Part shown: positions 21,595 through 28,870 of the stretch, piece by piece
Layout of the letters: every line of letters begins with the position of its first letter
How positions within the stretch are numbered: position 1 is the stretch's first letter
Source of the DNA: Chaenocephalus aceratus
Taxonomy: Eukaryota > Chordata > Actinopteri > Perciformes > Channichthyidae
DNA length: 64,000 nucleotides
Direction of reading: 5' to 3'
Assembly: GCA_023974075.1 (NCBI GenBank)
Contig: CM043797.1
Coordinates: 744,001 to 808,000 of the forward strand
The notes under the pieces: model-generated
Databases searched by the model: none
What the model saw: the letters and a program-made list of their open reading frames with translations, nothing else
Told to the model about the DNA's origin: nothing
Made by a program: the position numbers and the translations under genes

Positions 21595-22158
21595 ATGGAG
21601 CAGAGAAAAGCCAAGACTCCCCCCGCGAGTTGCAGTCAGGAACAGCGTCTACCAGCAACACCACCATGTGGGAAACCCGAATCTTGCAGTACTACTGCTG
21701 CTGATGCTACTCCTCGGGTCAAGAAGTCTCGGTTTAGGGACACAGTGAAATCGGAGTTGTTTTATATTCTGGAGATGGTGATGTATCGGTACAGAAAAGA
21801 AATCTGCAAAGAATGCCGACGCAGTAACCCCGACCAGAGGCAACACGATTGTCGGAATGACATGCCCGATTTCTTCTTCAGAAACAATTACAATGCGTTA
21901 ATGAAAAGACTTTGGCTCGCCGACTTCGTTGCAGTGATTGACCAGAGTCTTATTGAAAAAGGCATTTGCGAGGATAAACTGAGGATAGGACGCACTTCGG
22001 AAGCTTTTCTGCACAAGCTTGTAAAATGCAGATGCCTCAAGGAGAGACTTGAAATATCCATACAGAGTTGGATGGAGAAGAAGAAGACTAACAAACAACA
22101 GTCGGATGGAGAAGAAGCCAGGGACTTGTTCAATGCAGTGACTTTTTTCTTTAAGTAA
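21595..22158 (+). CDS. Cys/His accessory protein 2, 187 aa (left arm, complete)
   Basis: A paralogue of the 18546 protein. Low-complexity N-terminus, then a hydrophobic helix (VKSELFYILEMVMYRY), then C71-x2-C74 ... DQRQH84-x-C86, then NYNALMKRLW and a helical tail. The arm boundary falls at codon 148, so only this copy keeps the last 39 residues (EKKKTNKQQSDGEEA region). The zinc ligands are conserved between the paralogues, which argues for a real constrained protein. Function unknown. Confidence 0.75.
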   Translation: MEQRKAKTPPASCSQEQRLPATPPCGKPESCSTTAADATPRVKKSRFRDTVKSELFYILEMVMYRYRKEICKECRRSNPDQRQHDCRNDMPDFFFRNNYNALMKRLWLADFVAVIDQSLIEKGICEDKLRIGRTSEAFLHKLVKCRCLKERLEISIQSWMEKKKTNKQQSDGEEARDLFNAVTFFFK

Positions 22159-22165
22159 AATAAAA

Positions 22166-22630
22166 ATGGGAAACTACTTTGCAAAACGCTCTGTATATAT
22201 TGATCATAATGTAGTCATTACCCGTTTAATAAATGTGGTGATGGGGACGATTGAAAACAGAACGAGTAGTGACCCCTGTGTAAAAAGAATGGCTGAAGTT
22301 TGTAAACTACAAGACATTTTGGATATCGTTCGTTCTGGCAGTACTATTCAGGGTCATTGGGAAACGCTTGTAAACGAAACATTTAAAGTGGTCCTGAAAT
22401 CTTCATTTTCCGAAACATTCTGTAACATTATCTCAGAAATGAAACAAACATCAAAAGTGTATCATGTGCTCTCATTGTATGCTCTGTTTGTAGATGTAAT
22501 GCATCTGTGTGTTGAAAACAGCATACACGTGAATATTTTGACTGAAGTGAAAAAACTCCATCACGATATCTCCAATAATATGGGGAATTCTAAGCTGGAG
22601 ACTGTCCTGGGGATGCTACAATCAGTATAA
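22166..22630 (+). CDS. Unidentified helical protein, 154 aa (unique centre)
   Basis: It starts 8 bp after the stop of the Cys/His gene. The protein starts MGNYFAK and is predicted by eye to be mostly amphipathic helices, with a hydrophobic stretch VYHVLSLYALFVDVMHLCVE at about residues 98-117. The size and all-helical look leave room for a Bcl-2-like fold, as known for accessory proteins of some DNA viruses, but I see no diagnostic BH motif, so this is only a hypothesis. A piece of the gene (VNETFKVV) is reused in the 65-aa fusion ORF. Confidence 0.6.
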   Translation: MGNYFAKRSVYIDHNVVITRLINVVMGTIENRTSSDPCVKRMAEVCKLQDILDIVRSGSTIQGHWETLVNETFKVVLKSSFSETFCNIISEMKQTSKVYHVLSLYALFVDVMHLCVENSIHVNILTEVKKLHHDISNNMGNSKLETVLGMLQSV

Positions 22631-22769
22631 CTATTGATTTTGTGGGTGAAAAAATAAAAAAAGTGTTCTTTACATCTAAAAACTGTTGTCATCATTATAG
22701 CAAGGGGAGCGTATCTGATACATGTGTATTACAGTCCTTCTTGTTGTGTTTTTCAGTGTTTTCTGTGTG

Positions 22770-23270
22770 TCTGTACACACAAAGCACACTTCATTATCTA
22801 CTTTTCAGCTTCTTTAAAAAGAAAAGTGTATCTTTCGGTAACTTTCTCAGAGAATTTAAGCATAAATATGTCAAATGTTCAAAACAGCCTTGTTTCACTG
22901 AAATACCCTCAAAATGACAAACTGCCATTAAGAGTCAGATTCTTAACCAAATCTACTGAAACAAAGTCCTTCATTATCTACTTTTCAGCTTTTAATACAA
23001 AAGTGTATCTTTCGGTAACCTTCTTGAGAGAATTAAGCATAAATCTGTCAAAGATTCTTAACGAAATCTACTGACACAAAGTCTACTTCATTATCTACTT
23101 TTCAGCTTTTTTAAAAAGAAAAGTGTATCTTTCGGTAACTTTCTCAGAGAATTTAAGCATAAATCTGTCAAATGTTCAAAACAGCCTTGTTTCACTGAAA
23201 TACCCTCAAAATGACAAACTGCCATTATTACGAAATCTCCTCAAACAGAGTACTTTCTACAGATGAAGCC
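22770..23270 (+). repeat. Three tandem repeats in the unique centre
   Basis: 'cttcattatctacttttcag' + 'aaaagtgtatctttcggtaa' + 'gagaatttaagcataaat' recurs at about 22788, 22970 and 23086. The first and third copies share an extension ('caaaacagccttgtttcact' then 'gaaataccctcaaaatgaca'). Non-coding. Confidence 0.85.
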
Positions 23271-23275
23271 TTCCC

Positions 23276-23345
23276 ACTCAACGCAATATGTCCCACCCAC
23301 TCAGCAAATCATATAAAACTAAGGACGACCGTTAAAAACTAGCCA
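23276..23345 (+). promoter_or_regulatory. Promoter-like module P4
   Basis: 'tatgtcccacccactcagca' then 'aatcatataaaactaaggac', the best TATA box of the set (23310-23319), 36 bp before the ATG at 23346. Confidence 0.7.
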
Positions 23346-23894
23346 TGGATCTGAGAAAAAACCAAGTCTGATGTAGCCTGCCCTTATTATCACCAGGATA
23401 ATGGATATGGGCTTAATGACTGGATGTTACAAAGTAGGGGAGAGGATGTTCCCGAAGAAGAGCTCTCGTGTATATCATATCCATGTAAGGTCTTTAGGAC
23501 AAAAGAGGACCATGATAACATGACATATGAAGAATATCTTTCTTTAAAAGATGGTATTATAGATAACCTTTATAGAAACAGTATATCTCATGCCACTCGC
23601 CAAGATCGCAAACGACAATTAGCAGAAAAGAATAGAAAAAGTAAAGAAAAACGAAGAAAAAGCAACATGAAAAGGAGAAGAAAAATTAAAAGCAAACGCA
23701 GAATGCGAATGAAAAGAAAAGGGACCATAGGACGCAAAACTAAAAAGACAAAAAGAAGGAAGGTGAAAAGAAAAAGAAACAAAGTGAAGAAATTTAAACT
23801 AGAGGATGATATTGTAGAGCCATTACCGGATCATAATAATCTTATAGATCATCTCCCGCTAACCGACTGCTGCGAATGTCTTGAACAAATACAA
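23346..23894 (+). pseudogene. Highly basic (Lys/Arg-rich) protein gene, frameshifted and truncated
   Basis: The ATG at 23346 opens a frame matching the 65-aa ORF at 20357, but one extra A in the run after 'ctgag' breaks it. From 23424 the frame is open: EDVPEEELSC, then TYEEYLSLKDGI, then ~75 residues dominated by K/R (about residues 55-125 of that frame), then an acidic patch (KLEDDIVEPLPD) and a DCCECLEQ motif. The coding sequence is cut by the arm junction at 23894; codons after that are antisense of the Cys/His gene. A strongly basic protein could bind DNA, RNA or nucleoli, but this is inference only. Confidence 0.7.
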
Positions 23895-24337
23895 AGGCAT
23901 CTGCATTTTACAAGCTTGTGCAGAAAAGCTTCCGAAGTGCGTCCTATCCTCAGTTTATCCTCGCAAATGCCTTTTTCAATAAGACTCTGGTCAATCACTG
24001 CAACGAAGTCGGCGAGCCAAAGTCTTTTCATTAACGCATTGTAATTGTTTCTGAAGAAGAAATCGGGCATGTCATTCCGACAATCGTGTTGCCTCTGGTC
24101 GGGGTTACTGCGTCGGCATTCTTTGCAGATTTCTTTTCTGTACCGATACATCACCATCTCCAGAATATAAAACAACTCCGATTTCACTGTGTCCCTAAAC
24201 CGAGACTTCTTGACCCGAGGAGTAGCATCAGCAGCAGTAGTACTGCAAGATTCGGGTTTCCCACATGGTGGTGTTGCTGGTAGACGCTGTTCCTGACTGC
24301 AACTCGCGGGGGGAGTCTTGGCTTTTCTCTGCTCCAT
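23849..24337 (-). pseudogene. Cys/His accessory protein 2, right-arm copy cut by the palindrome junction
   Basis: Identical to 21595 for 148 codons, including the whole C/H motif. It then runs across the junction at 23894/23895 into antisense of the basic-protein gene and ends after 14 unrelated residues. It shows precisely where the duplicated arm stops. Confidence 0.9.
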
Positions 24338-25371
24338 GGCTAGTTTACAATGATCGTCTTAGCGAGGTCCTTCGTTTTAGATGATTTTCTGAGTGGAGGG
24401 TGGGGCTCATTGCGTTGAATGGGGGAGTCAATTATAGAATTGATAGTTTTTAGAAAAAAAGTTCTTTAAGAGTTGTAGCTTTTTCATCTCATCTCCAGCA
24501 ATAGGTGACATTTAAGAATAAGTAATAGTTTGTCATGATTTTACGGAAAAAGTATAGTTTATCAGAAATATGGAAAAGTCATTGTGTACAAATAGTATGT
24601 TGAAAATCAAAAAAGAAAACTCAATTCAATACAATTTAATGAATATTTTACCCTGTTCTAAAGTTTTGCACCCTTAAGGAAAAACCCCTTCCTTACCAAG
24701 TACTTCATATTATACCCTTTGTTAAGTGTTGCGTACATCAGGGTGTATCTCAAAGTATCTTGGTAACATAAAATAACTAAAATATGTAAGTTTATCAGAA
24801 AAAAAAAAAACCATTATTTAACTGAACAAGTGTTGCATACATCAAAGTGTGTCTAAAAGTATCTTAGTAACACAAGAAAAGAGAAAAAAGCTTGATGTCA
24901 ACAAAACTGTATTTTTCCACTGAAATAGCGTTAAAATAAAAAAAAGTGCCTTTAAAGAAAATGTATTCAGACAAAGTATTTTATTTTCAAAAAAAAAAAA
25001 AAAAGTTTAAGGTTTTGCATACATAAAAAGTGTATCTTACAGTTCCGTTGTGAGAGAATTACACACAAATCTTAAAGTGTCAGGGAAAATTGTTAAAATC
25101 ATAAACTTACCTTTTAGAGAAACAGTCTTTAAGAAAAAATCTAATCAGACTGTACTTCATTTTCTAGTTTTAAGGTTTTGCATCCCTCAAAGTGTGTCTA
25201 AAAGTATCTTGGCAAAGAGAAAAAAAAAAAGCCAAAATCTGCCTTTAAAAGAATCCGAATTCCTTATAAAGTACTTCATATTCAACCAGTTTCAGTTTTC
25301 AGACACCAAACTGTATCTAAAAGTATCTTGGTAACACAAGAAAAAGAGTAAGTGTAATTTATTCGGTAATG

Positions 25372-25569
25372 TTACAGAATGTTTCTGAAAAATGAAGATT
25401 CCTGGACCACTTTAAATGTTTCGTTTACAATACTATTACATATAGAGGAGAGCTCTTCTTCGGGAACATCCTCTCCCCTACTTTGTACCATCCAGTCATT
25501 AAGCCCATATCCATTATCCTGGTGATAATAAAGGTAGGCTACATCAGACTTGGTTTTTCTCAGATCCAT
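25372..25569 (-). CDS. Small fusion ORF, 65 aa (right arm)
   Basis: Inverted, identical copy of 20357-20554, with the mirrored promoter-like module just upstream at 25570-25650. Confidence 0.65.
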   Translation of the reverse strand: MDLRKTKSDVAYLYYHQDNGYGLNDWMVQSRGEDVPEEELSSICNSIVNETFKVVQESSFFRNIL

Positions 25570-25881
25570 GGCTAGTTTTCAAGGGTCGTCTTGCTGGGGT
25601 CCTTCGTTTTAGATGATTTGCTGAGTGGGGTGGGACTTATTGCGTTGAGTGGGGGGAGTCAGTGTAGAATTGAGAGTTTTTAGAAAAAAGTTCTTTAAGC
25701 GTTGTAGCTTTTTCATCTCATCTCCAGCAATAGGTCATCATTTAAGAACAAGTAATAGTTTTGTCAAGATTCTACAGAAAAAAGTCAAAAAAGTATAGTA
25801 CGTCAGAAATATGTAAAAGTCATATAGTATGTTGAAAATCAAAAAAAAGAAAACTCAATTCAATACAAATTAATGAATATT

Positions 25882-26604
25882 TTACCCTGGTGTCATTTTA
25901 ATACTCCGGTGATAACTATTATTGTAACTTTCAATTAGTTCAGGTAAGATGTCTATATATCTGTGAGTGTTTTTAGCTGTAAAATACCTCCACATTTTAG
26001 TTTTCAGCGTACGGTTAAATCTTTCTATCACACATGCCTTCATGTCACTGGCGGTTGTATAATGTGCAATACCTCTTTTCTTCAACAAGTTTTGAAAAAC
26101 TTTATTAAAGAATTCTTTCCCCGCGTCTGTTTGTAACTTTTTAGGGATCTCGCTGTGTGTTAAAACTGTATCAAAAGCTTTGGCAACCTCTATACCCGTC
26201 TTTTTCTTTAGTGCTTGAGCATAGGCTTTTTTCGAAAACACATCTACGACTGTTAATAAATAATTAAAGCCATCATTATATTCGGACAGCGACTGCATAT
26301 CGCAGAGATCTGCTTGAAATTGTTGCAGCGGTCTGAGTACGAAAACTCTGTTTCTTGCAAAATGCACCCGTGCCGGTTTATGTAAAGTATATGCGTCTTG
26401 CTCAGATAAATATTTTCTGACTTTCTCTACATTTATTTGTTTACCCATTTCATCCTGTACAGCTTTATGGAGTTTATCCACACCTCCTAAACTCCCTGGA
26501 TTAGATGGAGTGTAATACACCCTATGCATAACACGTTTCTCAGACATGTTTCCTGTTACACCCCCGATGAGGTAATGAGTACAGCATTTTTTCTTACATT
26601 GCAT
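25882..26604 (-). CDS. Polinton-type integrase, C-terminally truncated (right arm)
   Basis: Inverted copy of 19322-20044, differing at one residue (Lys instead of Arg at position 47). The same catalytic triad D99, D160, E194 and the same truncation after MTPG are seen. Two open integrase copies in one element are unusual. Confidence 0.92.
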   Translation of the reverse strand: MQCKKKCCTHYLIGGVTGNMSEKRVMHRVYYTPSNPGSLGGVDKLHKAVQDEMGKQINVEKVRKYLSEQDAYTLHKPARVHFARNRVFVLRPLQQFQADLCDMQSLSEYNDGFNYLLTVVDVFSKKAYAQALKKKTGIEVAKAFDTVLTHSEIPKKLQTDAGKEFFNKVFQNLLKKRGIAHYTTASDMKACVIERFNRTLKTKMWRYFTAKNTHRYIDILPELIESYNNSYHRSIKMTPG

Positions 26605-26724
26605 TTTATTGATATATCACACCCATGTAAAGAAAAAACATGTTACAAAAGAAGTAAAATATAAAAAACAGATCAAAAATAAAAACATACTTTAACGAAA
26701 AAGTATCAAAAATAAAAACTCTTC

Positions 26725-27381
26725 CTAATGCTGCCAGAAGGCCCAAGCTGCTCTTGTAATCTTCATTTGGGCCTCGTCGTTCTCTATCAGCTGTTCGTAT
26801 AGTTTCTCGATTTTAGCCTCAAAGAGTCTGGTGCTTCTGAGGTTGTGCAGAATCGCCTCGGTAGCTCCATAGACTCTCCTCTCTGACACATGAAGGTGGT
26901 TCTGGTGCAGAGCGTCCCGAATGGCTGGAATGAAACGAACGGTCCACAGTCTCTTTATCACTTCATCGTAGTGTAAATCCAAATAGTATTCATCGGTAGG
27001 GAATAAACACTCGTGCTGTCTCTGACTGGGGTGATCGACTTGACATCCGTTACATGTTTCCTTTCTGTACAGTTGCACGACTCTATCCAGCAGATGAACT
27101 ATAACCGCTTTTACCGTGTTCAGGAATGCCGTTGTCCTAATACGTTCTGCAGCATCACCCTTGGGAGCACAAGTAGAGCATGGCATATCAACGCCAACCT
27201 CGGTTGATTCCTCTGGAGACTTGGATGGATGTTGAGGCATATCCAACCACCCGGTGATATCAATGTCAGCCATAGCGCTGTCCAGATCTGGTGTCCAAAA
27301 TGTTGGTGAGGATGGCGGTCCTGTAGGCGTTTGATCCAGGCTGCATATCGTGGGGAGAGACTTTGTTTTTCTCGGATCCAT
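26725..27381 (-). CDS. Cys/His accessory protein 1, 218 aa (right arm)
   Basis: The inverted copy of 18546-19202, giving the same 218-residue protein. It has the same upstream module (27382-27455 mirrored) and the same poly(A) signal arrangement. Purifying selection or recent duplication would both explain the identity. Confidence 0.75.
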   Translation of the reverse strand: MDPRKTKSLPTICSLDQTPTGPPSSPTFWTPDLDSAMADIDITGWLDMPQHPSKSPEESTEVGVDMPCSTCAPKGDAAERIRTTAFLNTVKAVIVHLLDRVVQLYRKETCNGCQVDHPSQRQHECLFPTDEYYLDLHYDEVIKRLWTVRFIPAIRDALHQNHLHVSERRVYGATEAILHNLRSTRLFEAKIEKLYEQLIENDEAQMKITRAAWAFWQH

Positions 27382-27453
27382 GGTTGCTGCTCTCTAAAAA
27401 TGTCCTTGCGAGGTCCTTACTTTTAAATGATCTGCTGAGGTGGGCGGGACTTG

Positions 27454-28257
27454 TTATGTTGACTGGGGGGCGGAGTCCTCTGCAAACGTGAGGGTCTTTT
27501 TCACCAGTATAATGTCCATCGATGTCTGACTTTGTTTAAAAAGCTCTTTAAGCTTTGTAGCTTTTCCTTCAATCATTTCCAGCCATGCAGTCAGAGGCAC
27601 CCTCAAGGACGTTTGAAATACCCCGCAGGTAGAATTAAAATACTCCAAAACAAAATCATCAGAGGAGTCCTTACCCAACGTCACCAAACGGCTTGAGCGG
27701 TAATACCAACGCCCAGAGGGTCCGCTTTTAGTTTCCCAGACGGTGCTTGTCAGGACTCTTCTCCCTTCTGGCTGTGTGGGAATATCTCCTTCTTCTTCCT
27801 CCACATTGAGGGGTAAGGATGCAAGCTCTTCTTTAATCTCGCATGTTGTTTGTGTTTCTTTGTTTTTCTTTGCAAATATCTTGTACACCGGTGGTTCCAC
27901 GATGGTTTCTTGATGCACTACTTCTTCCGTTACAATGGTTGCGTGTAGATCTTGGGAAGACACCAGAGTTAACACAGCCCAATCTGTTGAGGTCAGTGTC
28001 GCTTTAACACTACGAGGTCCATACGTTTCTCCATTCTTCAGATTGTAGAAATGCAGTTCATTAGCCATATAGTTGAATATATAACCCCAAACATCGCCAT
28101 TTTTTAGAGTCCATTCTTCGTGAAGTTCTTCGGCTGTAGGTGTCTGAACCCGGCATACAAACTTCATTCGTTTCTTGATTGGAGCACCCAACGGATGGTT
28201 GTAAGTTGTCACCGGTGTCTCGCTGATTAAATTCATATCAAGACGTCTCTTGGCCAT
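27454..28257 (-). CDS. Tandem PC4-like (ssDNA-binding) protein, 267 aa, right-arm copy
   Basis: Open frame of 267 residues. I see two segments with the PC4 pattern (basic strand, [I/F]-x-[E/F]-Y, G, then hydrophobic-x-L-[ST]-x2-x-W-x2-[LM]). One is at about residues 52-100 (FYNLKNGETYGPRSVKATL then STDWAVLTL). The other is at about 184-235 (VLEYFNSTCGVFQTSLRVPL then TAWLEMIEG). They are joined by an acidic linker (VEEEEGD). Known PC4-like folds bind single-stranded DNA and act in transcription or replication; a role in element DNA metabolism is inference. It is the outermost gene of each arm and its 3' end abuts the promoter module of the next gene. Similarity was judged by eye; a profile search (PF02229) would settle it. 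Confidence 0.6.
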   Translation of the reverse strand: MAKRRLDMNLISETPVTTYNHPLGAPIKKRMKFVCRVQTPTAEELHEEWTLKNGDVWGYIFNYMANELHFYNLKNGETYGPRSVKATLTSTDWAVLTLVSSQDLHATIVTEEVVHQETIVEPPVYKIFAKKNKETQTTCEIKEELASLPLNVEEEEGDIPTQPEGRRVLTSTVWETKSGPSGRWYYRSSRLVTLGKDSSDDFVLEYFNSTCGVFQTSLRVPLTAWLEMIEGKATKLKELFKQSQTSMDIILVKKTLTFAEDSAPQST

Positions 28258-28336
28258 TTTCTCTCGACTTGAGAAATATTTAAGAGTGAAGCTGGCTTTT
28301 TATTTAGACAGAGGGAGAGGGGTTGATGGGCGGGGA

Positions 28337-28397
<61 letters not shown>

Positions 28398-28841
28398 CTC
28401 CACCATATGTTTTCTCCCCTCCTGTCCTGTTTGCAAAAATAGAGAGGTTTAAATATACATTTTTTAGATGCTTTACTTTAGATTAATTTCATGTTATTTG
28501 CAAGTTACATTCACTACTATATACAGGATTAACCACACAGGAAGTGGTTAGGAGGCGGGATATATATCCTATGTATATTAATTGATTGAAAACAACTGCA
28601 TTTAATTTTTCTCATTTTTTTAATTTTAATTTAATTTTAATTTAATTTTGTAAACCGGAAGCGGTGGCTGTACATCCGGTCGAACGATTCGGGACTTCCG
28701 GTCGAACGAGACGGGACTTCCGGTTTTCAAAATAAAATAAAAAGGCGGGACTTCCGGTTTTCAAAATAAAATAAAAAGGCGGGACTTCCGGTCAAAAAGG
28801 GGCGGGGCGACCTGTCACTTTCTCTGCATACTAATGAGATT

Positions 28842-28864
28842 GATACCGCATTTGTATCACTACT
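28842..28864 (-). repeat. Right terminal inverted repeat tip
   Basis: Read inward this gives AGTAGTGATACAAATGCGGT, identical to 17077-17096. Confidence 0.95.
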
Positions 28865-28870
28865 GTCATG
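28865..28870. repeat. Polinton target site duplication GTCATG (right)
   Basis: Matches 17071-17076. Downstream 'gtcccgactccagcacctcg' continues the interrupted repeat unit. Confidence 0.95.

Larger units (their letters stand above)
17077..22037 (+). repeat. Left arm of the giant inverted repeat
   Basis: It mirrors 23895-28864: corresponding positions sum to about 45926-45941, drifting only by small indels. The inner junction lies inside the second Cys/His gene: left '..cagatgcct|caagg', right (reversed) '..cagatgcct|ttgta'. The outer 590 bp (17077-17666) is non-coding. It contains direct repeats of 'ccggaagtcccg' (17150-17260), an AT-rich stretch and a (CA)n microsatellite near 17551-17586. 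Confidence 0.95.
17077..28864. mobile_element. Palindromic Polinton (Maverick/adintovirus-like) element, 11,788 bp
   Basis: The tips are AGTAGTGATACAAATGCGGT in inverted orientation (5'-AG start, as in Polintons) with a 6-bp target duplication. Left arm 17077-22037 and right arm 23895-28864 are near-identical inverted copies around a unique centre of 22038-23894. Each arm encodes an integrase of the Polinton type plus small accessory proteins. Absent from the whole element are DNA polymerase B, packaging ATPase, protease and capsid genes, which full-length Polintons (usually 15-20 kb) carry. So this is a defective derivative made from two copies of one genome end. Arm differences are few: a microsatellite length change, scattered indels and one residue in the integrase. 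Either the palindrome is young or the arms are homogenised. Confidence 0.93.
23895..28864 (-). repeat. Right arm of the giant inverted repeat
   Basis: Inverted copy of 17077-22037. The matching microsatellite at 28338-28392 is a (GT)n tract and is longer than in the left arm. The copy of the PC4-like gene is open here but frameshifted in the left arm. Confidence 0.95.

Noticed and set aside
20570..23270. CRISPR-like array
   Set aside because: Repeats are long, degenerate and unevenly spaced, in a vertebrate genome; this is ordinary tandem duplication.
17077..28864. Palindrome as a pure assembly fold-back artefact
   Set aside because: It cannot be excluded without reads. However, the centre is 1.86 kb of unique sequence, the arms differ at several sites, and a single 6-bp duplication with a preserved empty site fits both outer ends, which favours a real structure.
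17077..28864. Teratorn-like herpesvirus/piggyBac hybrid
   Set aside because: No herpesvirus-type genes and no TTAA ends. The integrase, AG- tips and 6-bp duplication are Polinton-type.
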